DNA from: Melioribacter roseus
GTDB taxonomy: Bacteria > Bacteroidota > Ignavibacteria > Ignavibacteriales > Melioribacteraceae
NCBI GenBank assembly: GCA_020724265.1
Contig: DYHH01000032.1
Location: 1-44,298 of the forward strand
Reading direction: 5' to 3'
Length of the DNA stretch: 44,298 nt
Part shown: in pieces, positions 36,346 to 44,298 of the stretch
Numbering within the stretch: the stretch's first letter is position 1
Layout: every line of letters starts with the position of its first letter
The notes under the pieces: generated by a model
Told to the model about the DNA's origin: nothing
Seen by the model: only the letters and a program-made list of their open reading frames with translations
The model's database searches: none
Position numbers and translations under genes: made by a program

Positions 36346-38208
36346 ATGTTTGAACGAGAAGTAAAATTTATTTACGATTTTAATTCCAACAAAGTTAAGA
36401 AACTTGGTGCATCGGCAACATATACCGAGCTTCTTCCCTTGGGAATTCATCCGGCAATTTTACGGTACATCTCTGCAGAAATTGAATTCCGTGTTTTTGA
36501 AGATAGACAAACATTGCTTAAGCATTCAATGTTTGATTATTCCGGTACGGAAATTTCCAAACATTTCAAAAAAATTACCGATGTAGTTAAAAGCGAAAAA
36601 AGATTTTCAACAGATTTTTTAAGCAAAGTTATTCTTCATGCTACCTCCTTTAATCTGAATTACTTGATAAGACCGAATTGGTCATTGAAAAAATTAATAT
36701 TTGATACGAGTGAATCAGCTTCTGCTGCAGAGATAAACCAAATATTGAACTATGCTTTTTATTATAAACACATCATCAAAGTCATAAGAAGTTACTTTGA
36801 AAGGAAAAAATTAATTACTCTTGACAAAGAAGAATTTAATGAACTACTTCTTAAAATTGATCAAGTAAGTTTTGAATCATATGGCAGCGATATCATCGAT
36901 TATGCTATGAAATCAATGTCTTCCTTTTTTAATATTGGCTCGATGAATCAAAAAAATATTCCTATTCAAGCAATTGTTGTTTTTCTTCAAGAGAAAAAAT
37001 TAACTTCTCATTTAGAAATACTTCAAAACAGACTTGGTGATGAAAACAAATCGAAAGTAGATGTAAATGATTTAAGAAAAATTTTATTGAATGTTCCGTT
37101 TGAAAGAACCGAGTATTTTGATGTCCCTCCGAAAACTGAAAAAGTAAAAATTGTTGAAGAAAAACCTGTTGAACAGAAAAAGGAGAAAGAAAATTTAGAT
37201 TTAACTCATGAGAAACCTGTTGAAGAATCAAAAGCAGAAATAGATAAAACCGATGAAGTAGAAATAAAACTAAGGGCAAATAAAGAAAAAGAAGTTGCTG
37301 AAATTGAAAAAGAAGAAGAACCTGTAATTGAAAAAGATAATTCTAGTGAAGTGACATCCGAAAAAGAAACGGAGGAAGATTATTTAATTGAACAGCATGA
37401 ACCGTCACCTGAAATAATTTTATCTCCGGAAGATACCGAAGAACATGAGTTTGATGTGAATCTTGAAAAAGAACAAACTAAAGAGTTGATTGATGAATTT
37501 GTTGAAGATGAAACTGAACTTGAAGATCAGTCCGATTATGAAGAGTTAATTGAAAGTGAAGAAGAATCCGATTACATAAACGATGAAGTAAAAATAGAAG
37601 ACAAACTTGAGGAAGAACCAACGATAGAAGAACCTCACGAAGAAATTGATGAATTAATCTTTGAAGACGAAGTAGAATATGAACTGACTCCGGCTGTAGA
37701 AGATGATTACAGTCACCCTGAAATTGCAGACGAAAATATTCCGGACGAAGAATCTAAAGAAGATCTAATAGAAAATGCTGAAGAAACCGAAAGTGATATT
37801 GATTTGGAAGATACCGAAGAATTAAAGGAAATTGAAGAAACCTCAGTAGTTGAAGATGAACAAAACGAAGAAGAAAAAACAACGGAACCCACATTGTTTG
37901 GCGATGAAGAATTGATTGAAAAATCTGAAGATGAGTTTATAAAGGACTTCGGTTCGTTAAATCAATCAAAAAGAATTGATATTTCAGACCTGCTCGAAAA
38001 CAGAAATATGACAAGAATTATTGAAGTTGTTTTCGATTATGATATGGAAGAATTTGCAAACGCAATTGAAAGAATTTGTGATTCGTCAAGCAGACAGGAA
38101 GCATTTGCAACGTTGCACGAGATATTTGAAGTAAACCAAGTCAATCCTTCCTCAAAAGAAGCACAGGCATTTAAAGACATCATTTCAGAATACTTCGAAC
38201 AGAGTTAA
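36346..38208 (+). CDS. Acidic, repeat-rich hypothetical protein upstream of obgE
   Basis: 620 residues in three parts. Residues 1-265 form a folded, mixed-charge N-domain with no signal peptide (EREVKFIYDFNSNKVKKLGA ... FFNIGSMNQKNIPIQAIVVFLQEKKL). Residues ~265-535 are an extremely Glu/Asp-rich, low-complexity linker (EEKPVEQKKEKENLDL, EEEPTIEEPHEEIDEL), surely disordered. Residues ~540-620 form a compact C-domain (KRIDISDLLENRNMTRIIEVVFDYDMEEFANAIERI ... IISEYFEQS). No family recognised. Only 5 nt separate it from obgE, so they are cotranscribed; a link to ribosome assembly or the stringent response is possible but speculative. Confidence 0.78.
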   Translation: MFEREVKFIYDFNSNKVKKLGASATYTELLPLGIHPAILRYISAEIEFRVFEDRQTLLKHSMFDYSGTEISKHFKKITDVVKSEKRFSTDFLSKVILHATSFNLNYLIRPNWSLKKLIFDTSESASAAEINQILNYAFYYKHIIKVIRSYFERKKLITLDKEEFNELLLKIDQVSFESYGSDIIDYAMKSMSSFFNIGSMNQKNIPIQAIVVFLQEKKLTSHLEILQNRLGDENKSKVDVNDLRKILLNVPFERTEYFDVPPKTEKVKIVEEKPVEQKKEKENLDLTHEKPVEESKAEIDKTDEVEIKLRANKEKEVAEIEKEEEPVIEKDNSSEVTSEKETEEDYLIEQHEPSPEIILSPEDTEEHEFDVNLEKEQTKELIDEFVEDETELEDQSDYEELIESEEESDYINDEVKIEDKLEEEPTIEEPHEEIDELIFEDEVEYELTPAVEDDYSHPEIADENIPDEESKEDLIENAEETESDIDLEDTEELKEIEETSVVEDEQNEEEKTTEPTLFGDEELIEKSEDEFIKDFGSLNQSKRIDISDLLENRNMTRIIEVVFDYDMEEFANAIERICDSSSRQEAFATLHEIFEVNQVNPSSKEAQAFKDIISEYFEQS

Positions 38209-38213
38209 GTCTA

Positions 38214-39200
38214 ATGTTTATCGATACCGCTAAAATATTCATTAAGTCCGGTAAAGGTGGAAACGGTGCAGTAGCTTTTCGGCGAGAAAAATTTGTTCCA
38301 AAAGGCGGTCCATCCGGAGGCAACGGAGGTAAAGGTGGAGATGTTATTTTCGTTGCAGATAGAAACCTTCATACTCTTTTGGATTTCACTTACAAAAAAA
38401 AATATACTGCTGATGACGGCGCACCCGGGGCCTCGGCTCTAAAAGACGGCAAAAATGGAAAAGATATTATTATAAAAGTACCGGTAGGAACTATAATTAA
38501 AAATATTGAAACCGATGAATTGATTGCCGATTTAACCGGGCATGAAGAATCTGTAATCATTGCAAAAGGGGGAAAGGGAGGAAAAGGAAATAGTAATTTT
38601 GCAACATCCACAAACCAAGCACCTCGCAAAGCTGAACCGGGTAAACCAGGTGAAGAAATGTATGTTAAGTTGGAATTAAAACTTATTGCGGATATAGGTT
38701 TAGTCGGTTTCCCGAATGCAGGTAAATCAACTTTGATTTCTTCAATTTCTGCTGCTAGACCAAAAATTGCCGATTATCCTTTTACAACTCTTGAACCGAA
38801 TTTGGGAATTGTTAAGTATAAAGATTTCAACACATTTGTGGTTGCCGATATTCCCGGTATTATTGAAGGTGCACACGCGGGAAAGGGACTCGGACACAAA
38901 TTTCTTAAGCATATCGAGCGTACGAAAATATTATTAATATTAATTGATATTGCTTCCGAAAATTATTTGAAAGAATATAAAATATTATTGAATGAATTAA
39001 ATGAATTTTCCGATGTATTAAGTGATAAGCAAAAAATTGTTGCAATCTCCAAATGTGATTTGCTCGGTGATGAAGAGATAAAAGAACTCAGTAATTTAAA
39101 ATTTCCCGGTGCGGATAAAAAAGTATTTTTCATTTCTTCAGTTTCCGGGAAAGGAATTCCCAAATTATTGGATTACTTATGGCAGCAGATAAACAATTAA
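38214..39200 (+). CDS. obgE: GTPase ObgE/CgtA
   Basis: 328-residue essential GTPase of ribosome (50S) maturation and stress response. The N-terminal Obg fold is visible as glycine-rich GKGGNGAVAFRREKFVPKGG and GGNGGKGGDVIF. The GTPase domain has G1 GFPNAGKS (165-172), G2 YPFTTLEP, G3 DIPGIIEGA, G4 SKCDL (Ser replacing the usual Asn of NKxD) and G5 SSVSGKG. The length matches Obg proteins without the C-terminal OCT domain. It overlaps the downstream permease gene by 22 nt. Confidence 0.96.
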   Translation: MFIDTAKIFIKSGKGGNGAVAFRREKFVPKGGPSGGNGGKGGDVIFVADRNLHTLLDFTYKKKYTADDGAPGASALKDGKNGKDIIIKVPVGTIIKNIETDELIADLTGHEESVIIAKGGKGGKGNSNFATSTNQAPRKAEPGKPGEEMYVKLELKLIADIGLVGFPNAGKSTLISSISAARPKIADYPFTTLEPNLGIVKYKDFNTFVVADIPGIIEGAHAGKGLGHKFLKHIERTKILLILIDIASENYLKEYKILLNELNEFSDVLSDKQKIVAISKCDLLGDEEIKELSNLKFPGADKKVFFISSVSGKGIPKLLDYLWQQINN

Positions 39201-40189
39201 CTATTGCCAAATTTTTAATTGTCATCATTTCTTTATTAATTCTTCTTGCAGTTTCAATTACTGCAGGAATATCAATCGGTTCAGTAGACATTTCAATTAA
39301 ACAGTTAATTGCACTTTTTACTTACGAAGAAGTTGATGATTCTGTTGCCCGAATTATTTATGATATCAGGTTGCCTAGAGTTTTACTTGCTATTGCTGTG
39401 GGGGGCGGTCTCTCAATTGCCGGCGCCGTATTCCAGGCTTTATTGATGAATCCTCTTGCCGAACCATACATATTAGGTATTTCAAGCGGCGGTACCTTTG
39501 GAGCGATTCTTTCTTTTCTACTTGGGTTGACTTTTTTTTATACTCAGTTGTTTGCTTTTACCGGTGCCGTAATAGTGGTCTTTTTAGTTTTTTATCTGGG
39601 TCAGCGTTTCGGTGAACTTGAACCGAATGTATTGCTGTTAACAGGTGTAATGATAGGTGCTTTTTTCTCTGCATTGATTTTATTGATGTTAACGGTAATG
39701 GAAGATTCCGTTCGTACTGCAGTTTTTTGGCTGATCGGAAATTTGAGTTTCTCGGGGATGGAAAATGTTATAATAGTTCTACCGGTTGTTGTAATTGGTT
39801 CGTTGTTTTTGTCTTTCTTTTCACAAAAATTTAATGTTCTAACACTTGGTTCTTCCACTGCAGCTCAGCTTGGAATAAATGCCGGTTTTGTAAAGAACTT
39901 TTCATATATCGTTTCAAGTTTGATTGTCGGTGCGGTTGTTTCGGTAAGCGGAATAATCGGATTTGTCGGTTTACTAATTCCGCACATCGTTCGTTTAATT
40001 GTCGGTGTTGATAATAGAATTGTAGTACCTGCATCTTTTTTACTTGGGGCAAGCTATCTTATAATTGCAGATATAATTGCAAGAACAATAATTTCACCTG
40101 CAGAAATTCCGGTTGGTGCAATTACAGCTCTTTTAGGTGCACCTGTTTTTATATATTTGCTTCGAAGAAGATTTAGTATAATAAAATGA
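39179..40189 (+). CDS. FecCD/BtuC-family ABC transporter permease
   Basis: 336-residue integral membrane protein with about nine or ten hydrophobic helices. Family signatures are present: DIRLPRVLLAIAVGGGLSIAGAVFQALLMNPLAEPYILGISSGGTFGA in shortened form (RLPRVLLA, GAVFQ, NPLAEPYILGISSG) and, near the C-terminus, GIIGFVGLLIPHIVRLIVG. These permeases import iron-siderophores, heme or vitamin B12 together with an ATPase and a binding protein. Neither partner is adjacent, so the substrate is open; B12 is possible given the riboswitch-controlled BtuB elsewhere in the window. It overlaps obgE by 22 nt and the next gene by 4 nt (ATGA), an unusual operon company. Confidence 0.92.
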   Translation: MAADKQLTIAKFLIVIISLLILLAVSITAGISIGSVDISIKQLIALFTYEEVDDSVARIIYDIRLPRVLLAIAVGGGLSIAGAVFQALLMNPLAEPYILGISSGGTFGAILSFLLGLTFFYTQLFAFTGAVIVVFLVFYLGQRFGELEPNVLLLTGVMIGAFFSALILLMLTVMEDSVRTAVFWLIGNLSFSGMENVIIVLPVVVIGSLFLSFFSQKFNVLTLGSSTAAQLGINAGFVKNFSYIVSSLIVGAVVSVSGIIGFVGLLIPHIVRLIVGVDNRIVVPASFLLGASYLIIADIIARTIISPAEIPVGAITALLGAPVFIYLLRRRFSIIK

Positions 40190-41037
40190 GTGAGATGAAA
40201 ATGAAAAAATACATAACAAAAAAATATTCTTCTATTTTGATTCTGCTTATTGTTGTTGCCTGTGGTACAGGAATTAACCTTTTTTCAGATCAAGAAGAAG
40301 TTAAATTAGGTATTCAGTTTGATGAGGAAATTAGATCAAAACCTGATGAATTTCCTATTTACAATAAAAACCCTCAAGTAAAAGAATATATAAGAACAAG
40401 AATTTTCAATCACGTACTTGAATCTCCGGAAGTGAAGAAAGTTACAGTATATCAATATCAAATGGAAATAATCGATAATGATTCAACTCTGAATGCATTT
40501 GCTGTCCCGGGCGGTTATATTTATCTATATACAGGACTTATAAAATACTTAGACTCCGAAGCGGCGTTAGCAGGTGTAATTGCTCATGAAATTGCACACA
40601 TCGAAAGGAGACATGCTACACAAAGAATTACAAATGCATACGGATTGCAGCTGCTTGCAAGTTTAGCACTTGGCAACAATCCATCGCAAGTAAGCATAAT
40701 TGTTGCAAATTTATTCTCCGGATTAACATTATTAGCCAACAGCCGTTCTGCCGAAGATGAGTCGGATAAATATGCTGTTTTATATTTAAGCTCAACGCGA
40801 TACTATCCGGGCGGTGTAAAATTCTTTTTTGAGAAACTAAGAGATGACGGAAAAATATCATCAGGTGGTGGTGGAATTGCAACTTTTCTCTCGACTCACC
40901 CCGATCCGATTGATAGAATAAATACAACCGAACAAAGATTAAGAGAACAAGGTATTCCAATTCGAACATATACGGATGTTGAAGAACCTACTATCTTTAG
41001 AGAAGAGTATATTCGGAATATAAAAGATAGAATTTAA
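40186..41037 (+). CDS. M48-family zinc metalloprotease lipoprotein (BepA/LoiP-like)
   Basis: 283 residues. The lipoprotein signal ends LLIVVACG, with Cys26 as the lipidation site. The M48 motif HEIAH (His134, Glu135, His138, then IERRHA) is intact; Glu192 in SAEDESDKYAV is the probable third zinc ligand. The C-terminal STHPDPIDRINTTEQRL is typical of periplasmic M48 peptidases such as BepA, which perform outer-membrane protein quality control. The start overlaps the permease stop by 4 nt; later in-frame ATGs at 40195 and 40201 are possible but lose the overlap coupling. Confidence 0.9.
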   Translation: MSEMKMKKYITKKYSSILILLIVVACGTGINLFSDQEEVKLGIQFDEEIRSKPDEFPIYNKNPQVKEYIRTRIFNHVLESPEVKKVTVYQYQMEIIDNDSTLNAFAVPGGYIYLYTGLIKYLDSEAALAGVIAHEIAHIERRHATQRITNAYGLQLLASLALGNNPSQVSIIVANLFSGLTLLANSRSAEDESDKYAVLYLSSTRYYPGGVKFFFEKLRDDGKISSGGGGIATFLSTHPDPIDRINTTEQRLREQGIPIRTYTDVEEPTIFREEYIRNIKDRI

Positions 41038-41100
41038 CGGATACTCATTTACTTGAAGTTTCAAAAGCAGTGTGATATATTTACAATCTTGTTTTTTTAC

Positions 41101-41174
41101 GGCGGGGTAGCTCAGTAGGTTAGAGCAGTGGAATCATAATCCACGTGTCGGGGGTTCGAATCCCTCCCCCGCTA
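41101..41174 (+). tRNA. tRNA-Met (anticodon CAT)
   Basis: Standard cloverleaf. The acceptor arm GGCGGGG pairs with CCCCGCT (terminal G-U), then U8-A9 and the D-stem GCTC/GAGC. The anticodon stem GTGGA/TCCAC holds loop ATCATAA with anticodon CAT. The T-arm is GGGGG/CCCTC with loop TTCGAAT. CCA is not encoded. The anticodon stem lacks the three G-C pairs of initiator tRNA, so it is elongator Met, or less likely the CAT-type Ile2. It sits 22 nt upstream of secG. Confidence 0.93.
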
Positions 41175-41196
41175 CAGAAACGATTAGGAGAAAAAG

Positions 41197-41568
41197 ATGT
41201 ACACATTATTAATTGTAATATCGGTAATTATAGCAGCTTTGCTGATTGTGATAGTTCTACTTCAATCCGGTAAGGGTGAAGGTTTATCAGGTGCAATCGG
41301 CGGAGGTGTTGGTAATATGGGTCAAATGTTCGGAACAAGAAGAACTGCAGATTTTTTGAGTAAATCTACATGGTGGCTTGGCGGTTCTATGTTGGTATTG
41401 GCAATTCTGATTAACTTATTCTTCCTGCCGACTTCCGTTGATCAGCAAAGGGAAAGTATAATTCAAAGTACTCAGCAAAGAGCGGTTCCAACATCACCGG
41501 CGCTTCCTCCTGCAACAGCGCCCACAGAACAAGTTCCTACTCAGCAGCAGCAACCCGATAATGAATAA
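41197..41568 (+). CDS. secG: Preprotein translocase subunit SecG
   Basis: 123 residues, an accessory subunit of the SecYEG channel. The first helix is YTLLIVISVIIAALLIVIVLLQ, followed by the highly conserved SGKGEGLSGAIGGG and a loop GQMFGTRRTADFLSKST, then a second helix LGGSMLVLAILINLFFL. The C-terminus is a Pro/Gln-rich tail. AGGAG precedes the ATG. A bidirectional terminator follows, before the convergent dacB-type gene. Confidence 0.95.
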   Translation: MYTLLIVISVIIAALLIVIVLLQSGKGEGLSGAIGGGVGNMGQMFGTRRTADFLSKSTWWLGGSMLVLAILINLFFLPTSVDQQRESIIQSTQQRAVPTSPALPPATAPTEQVPTQQQQPDNE

Positions 41569-41574
41569 AAAATT

Positions 41575-41598
41575 AACCCGTCAACCGACGGGTTTTTT
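41575..41598. terminator. Bidirectional rho-independent terminator
   Basis: AACCCGTC (41575-41582) pairs with GACGGGTT (41587-41594) around AACC, followed by TTTT on the plus strand and by TTAATTTTTT on the minus strand. It serves secG (+) and the PBP4-type gene (-), which converge here. Confidence 0.9.
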
Positions 41599-43003
41599 AT
41601 AAATTTTCGGCAATATAGGTAATAATTTTATCCTGCAAACCCCTGTAATAATTCTGTCCTTTCGACTTAAAGTTCATTATAATACTTACAATTATATCTC
41701 TATTACTTTTTGTAGTTAAATACCCTGATAGGGAAGAAACTCCATTAAGGCTTCCCGTTTTTCCTCTAAAATTCTTATAAGCACTTGATTGATAAAACCG
41801 ATCCTGTAAAGTTCCATCCTCCCCTGCTATTGCTAATGAATTGTAAAAAAAATCAAACTTATCAATATCGAGATAGATATATTCTAATAAACTGACAATC
41901 GATGCTGTAGATACTCTGTTAAATCTGGAAATGCCGGAACCGTCGACAATTTCTATTCCCCTGTAAAAAATATCATATTTTTCTAAAAAAGAAATTACAG
42001 CTTGAGTTGCATAAAAGGAATTTCCTTCTTTACCACTAAATTCGGCACCTATTACTTTGAAAAGATTTTCGGCGAGATAGTTATCACTTTTTTTATTGAC
42101 CCTGTCAACTAAATCCATCAAAGAGTTTCGAAAGGAAACTATTTCTATAACAGATGAAGGAGTGCGCCCGGCATATGCTTTGCCTTTGATGCTAATTCCG
42201 CTTTTTTCAAGCTGATATTTAAAAAGACTTGCAATAAAAACTGCAGGCGAATCCGGGTTAACAAAATAACTGTACGGGTTTCTTCTTTTTTGTATTCCAC
42301 CGCTGATTTGAACAGCAATATTTTTCCCACTTGTTTTAAAATTTATTCTGGGTACCGAACGTGAGCTTGTTATTTTTGCGTTAATTGTTGTATTATAAAA
42401 ATCTCCTTCTGGCTCAATTTCAAAAGAAGGTGAGCTGCCGACCTGCCCATTTGTAAAAAATTTTACAACAATTTGATTTCTATTTAAGCTCAGTCCTGAA
42501 ATTGGAGGGAGTTTAACATTTGCTTGCTCATCAACTATCCAATCGTCCCGAGTATATACATTGTCGAAGTATGTTTCATCTGCAAAAATATTTCCGTCAA
42601 TTTGTCGTATACCCGATTCAAAAATAGCATCAACTAATTGCTGAAGATTCTTATCGGTAAATTGTGCATCACCGAATCCTTTTATGAATAGGTTTCCATT
42701 TATAATACTATCCGAAAAGATATCATCATCGCTATAAACTTTAGTGTAAAGATAATCTTTATCTCCAAGAATATTTAACGCCGCAGCTACCGTATATAAC
42801 TTAACGTTGGAAGCCGGTATTAGGTTATTGAATATATCTTTTGCATAAATAGTATCCATTGAGATCGGGTCGTAAATGAGAACCGAAATATCAACTTGAC
42901 TTTCGTTTGCTAAGAAGGAATCAATTTTGTTTTTAACAATATCTTGCGAATTGAGAATAACGGTTTGTATTAGCAAGAAAGTAAATAAGAGTAGTTTTAT
43001 CAT
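41597..43003 (-). CDS. dacB: D-alanyl-D-alanine carboxypeptidase/endopeptidase, PBP4 (DacB) type
   Basis: 468 residues with an N-terminal signal peptide (IKLLLFTFLLIQTVILNSQ). It belongs to the S13 penicillin-binding proteins that trim or cleave peptidoglycan cross-links in the periplasm. All three active-site motifs are present: SNVK with Ser65 and Lys68, SDN at 306-308 and KTG at 415-417 (RGKTGSLNG). The long insertion between the first and second motifs is normal for PBP4. It is divergent from the LOG-family gene, with 87 bp between them. Confidence 0.93.
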   Translation of the reverse strand: MIKLLLFTFLLIQTVILNSQDIVKNKIDSFLANESQVDISVLIYDPISMDTIYAKDIFNNLIPASNVKLYTVAAALNILGDKDYLYTKVYSDDDIFSDSIINGNLFIKGFGDAQFTDKNLQQLVDAIFESGIRQIDGNIFADETYFDNVYTRDDWIVDEQANVKLPPISGLSLNRNQIVVKFFTNGQVGSSPSFEIEPEGDFYNTTINAKITSSRSVPRINFKTSGKNIAVQISGGIQKRRNPYSYFVNPDSPAVFIASLFKYQLEKSGISIKGKAYAGRTPSSVIEIVSFRNSLMDLVDRVNKKSDNYLAENLFKVIGAEFSGKEGNSFYATQAVISFLEKYDIFYRGIEIVDGSGISRFNRVSTASIVSLLEYIYLDIDKFDFFYNSLAIAGEDGTLQDRFYQSSAYKNFRGKTGSLNGVSSLSGYLTTKSNRDIIVSIIMNFKSKGQNYYRGLQDKIITYIAENL

Positions 43004-43054
43004 ATTCTTAAAATGTAATTAAATAAATGAAGTGGAAAAATACATTAATTACCT

Positions 43055-43062
43055 TATTTTTG
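43055..43062 (+). promoter_or_regulatory. Possible -7 element for the LOG-family gene
   Basis: TATTTTTG fits the TAnnTTTG -7 box of Bacteroidetes promoters and lies 28 nt before the ATG at 43091. No TTTG is found at the expected upstream distance, so this is weak. Confidence 0.25.
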
Positions 43063-43090
43063 TAATTCTTTTCACAAGTCAGGTATTAAA

Positions 43091-43942
43091 ATGGTTAAGA
43101 AAAATCCGGTTGAAAAAGCGTATAAGAATTTAGAATTTCTTAGTTCTGCGGAAGCAAGAACAGTAAGAATTTTAGCAGAATATTATGAACCTCGGGCAAG
43201 ACTTAGACGCAACAGTATTGCAGATACGGTTGTGTTTTTCGGTTCGGCTAGGTTAAAGTCCAAGAAAGATGCACGAAAAGAATTGCGATTACTAAAGCAA
43301 GCTGCTAAAAATAAAAACACAAGCATTTATAAAAGAAAAATTGCGGATGCTGAAAGGAATTTGGCAATGTCGCAATATTATGAAGATGCAACCGAGTTAT
43401 CTCGAAAATTAACAGAGTGGTCGTTAAATTTACCCACCGATGATCATCGGTTTATTATTACAAGCGGCGGCGGACCCGGAATTATGGAAGCCGCTAATAA
43501 GGGTGCAACTCTTGCCGGCGGCCCAACCATTGGAATGAATATTAGTCTCCCGTTCGAACAATTCATTAATAGATACGTTGAGCCCGAATTAGCTTTTGAG
43601 TTTCATTACTTCTTTATGAGAAAGTTTTGGCTTGTGTACCCTGCGAAAGCATTAATAATTTTTCCTGGCGGGTTTGGTACATTAGATGAATTAATGGAAG
43701 TGTTAACACTTATCCAAACCGAAAAACTTCAGAAGAAATTACAAGTTGTTGTTTATGATGAAAAGTTCTGGAATAAGGTTATAAACTTTGAAGCATTGGT
43801 TGAAATGGGTACGATTAGCAAAGGGGATTTAAAATTATTTTCTTTCTGCAATACAGTTGATGAAGCATTTAATATTATAACAAAACATCTATCGACACAT
43901 TATCTAAATAACGGAAATGGTACAAAAAAACCCGTCAAATGA
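43091..43942 (+). CDS. LOG-family protein (TIGR00730-type)
   Basis: 283 residues with a Rossmann-like core. The conserved motifs VVFFGSARLKSKKD, SGGGPGIMEAANKGA, SLPFEQFINRYVEPELAFEFHYFFMRKFWLV (in part) and PGGFGTLDELMEVLTLIQTEK are intact. The last is the PGGxGTxxE signature of nucleoside-5'-monophosphate phosphoribohydrolases ('lysine decarboxylase' family misnomer). It has an N-terminal extension of about 45 residues and an internal basic helical insert (KKDARKELRLLKQAAKNK) relative to plant LOG enzymes. Predicted cytoplasmic. The enzyme substrate is probably a nucleotide monophosphate, by family. Confidence 0.9.
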   Translation: MVKKNPVEKAYKNLEFLSSAEARTVRILAEYYEPRARLRRNSIADTVVFFGSARLKSKKDARKELRLLKQAAKNKNTSIYKRKIADAERNLAMSQYYEDATELSRKLTEWSLNLPTDDHRFIITSGGGPGIMEAANKGATLAGGPTIGMNISLPFEQFINRYVEPELAFEFHYFFMRKFWLVYPAKALIIFPGGFGTLDELMEVLTLIQTEKLQKKLQVVVYDEKFWNKVINFEALVEMGTISKGDLKLFSFCNTVDEAFNIITKHLSTHYLNNGNGTKKPVK

Positions 43943-43952
43943 CGGGTTTTTT
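43924..43952. terminator. Bidirectional rho-independent terminator
   Basis: AAAAAAACCCGTC (43924-43936) pairs with GACGGGTTTTTTT (43941-43953) around AAAT. A-run and T-run on either side make it work in both directions, between the LOG-family gene (+) and rpsU (-). Confidence 0.92.
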
Positions 43953-43954
43953 TA

Positions 43955-44149
43955 TTAAAAATCTCTCATACGATCTTTGTGAGCACGTCTCTTTGCTTTG
44001 ATTCTTTCCATGCGTTTTTCGATGGACGGCTTTACGAAAAATGTTCGTTTTTTATATTCTTTTAATATACCTGAACGTTCGTATTTTTTCTTAAAGCGCT
44101 TGAGAGCTCTATCGATATTCTCGTTTTCGGAAACGTTAATACCAACCAC
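43955..44149 (-). CDS. rpsU: 30S ribosomal protein S21
   Basis: 64 residues from GTG at 44149 (MVGINVSENENIDRALKRF...), matching the normal S21 start. An in-frame GTG at 44158 would add MIL, but it overlaps the AGGTG that serves as Shine-Dalgarno about 6 nt before 44149, so I prefer 44149. The core NIDRALKRFKKKYERSGILKE and basic C-terminus (RMERIKAKRRAHKDR) are diagnostic. S21 binds the 30S platform and helps initiation. In Bacteroidetes S21 also covers the anti-Shine-Dalgarno; whether that holds here is not visible. Confidence 0.93.
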   Translation of the reverse strand: MVGINVSENENIDRALKRFKKKYERSGILKEYKKRTFFVKPSIEKRMERIKAKRRAHKDRMRDF

Positions 44150-44248
44150 TAATATCACCTACCTTTTGGTTTATTTTAATAAAGTCTTCAAAAATATGTA
44201 CTTCCCGGATGGAAATCAAATAAAATCCTTAAAAATATTCCTCTATGT

Positions 44249-44294
44249 AATAACTCGTTAAAAATGTCATGTAAATAACTCAATAGAAATGTCA
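44249..44294. repeat. Short direct repeat at window edge
   Basis: Two copies of AATAACTC-N6-AATGTCA at 44249-44269 and 44274-44294, period 25 bp. They lie upstream of rpsU and run to the end of the window. Such iterated motifs are seen at ends of some insertion sequences (for example IS21-type), or may be binding sites. Confidence 0.5.
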
Positions 44295-44298
44295 GTAA

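Noticed and set aside
41101-41174. Initiator tRNA-fMet
   Set aside because: The anticodon stem has GTGGA/TCCAC rather than three consecutive G-C pairs, and position 1-72 is a G-U pair, not the unpaired C-A.

Overview
The window looks like a chromosome segment from a member of the Ignavibacteria/Chlorobi side of the FCB (Bacteroidetes-Chlorobi) group. I infer this from the AT-rich genome, the many secreted proteins ending in a QNYPNPFNPST-type C-terminal sorting domain (type IX secretion, T9SS), the TonB-dependent receptors, a Bacteroidetes-like diheme succinate dehydrogenase and the tRNA-Met/secG pair. It carries about 30 credible protein genes, one tRNA, one cobalamin riboswitch and several clear terminators. 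I see no CRISPR array, prophage or complete insertion sequence.

Layout. 1-2123: a small outer-membrane barrel protein, a cupin, and a gene-free structured stretch (1558-2123). 2124-5471: a T9SS-secreted subtilisin, a small lipoprotein, a MITE-like 101-bp inverted-repeat element and msrA. 5546-11217: a signalling cluster in which a transmembrane Ser/Thr kinase with a large extracytoplasmic beta-propeller-like sensor sits 2 nt upstream of a GAF-type sigma-54 activator, followed by a truncated receiver-like ORF and a terminator. 11270-13239: an RlmI-like rRNA methyltransferase and a conserved Cys-cluster protein. 13312-17702: an apparent outer-membrane operon (Wzi-like barrel, lipoprotein, TonB-dependent receptor).

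17964-28267 is an exoprotein island of four secreted proteins: an HExxH metalloprotease with a P-domain, two paralogous M28 peptidases in tandem, and a protein of unknown function. Three of the four share nearly identical DNA in their sorting domains, which suggests recent duplication or gene conversion. 28390-32025: an octaheme cytochrome c of the tetrathionate reductase family converges on a BtuB-like receptor controlled by a B12 riboswitch. 32150-32579: a RelE-type toxin-antitoxin pair. 32886-36237: sdhCAB with 1-nt overlaps.

36346-41037: an acidic protein of unknown function, obgE, a FecCD/BtuC-type permease and an M48 lipoprotein protease, tightly packed or overlapping. 41101-44158: tRNA-Met, secG, a PBP4-type carboxypeptidase, a LOG-family protein and rpsU. 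The far right end carries a short direct repeat that could be the edge of something lying outside the window.

The most unusual system is the kinase plus sigma-54 activator pair. It looks like a one-operon route from an extracytoplasmic sensor through Ser/Thr phosphorylation to sigma-54-dependent transcription.
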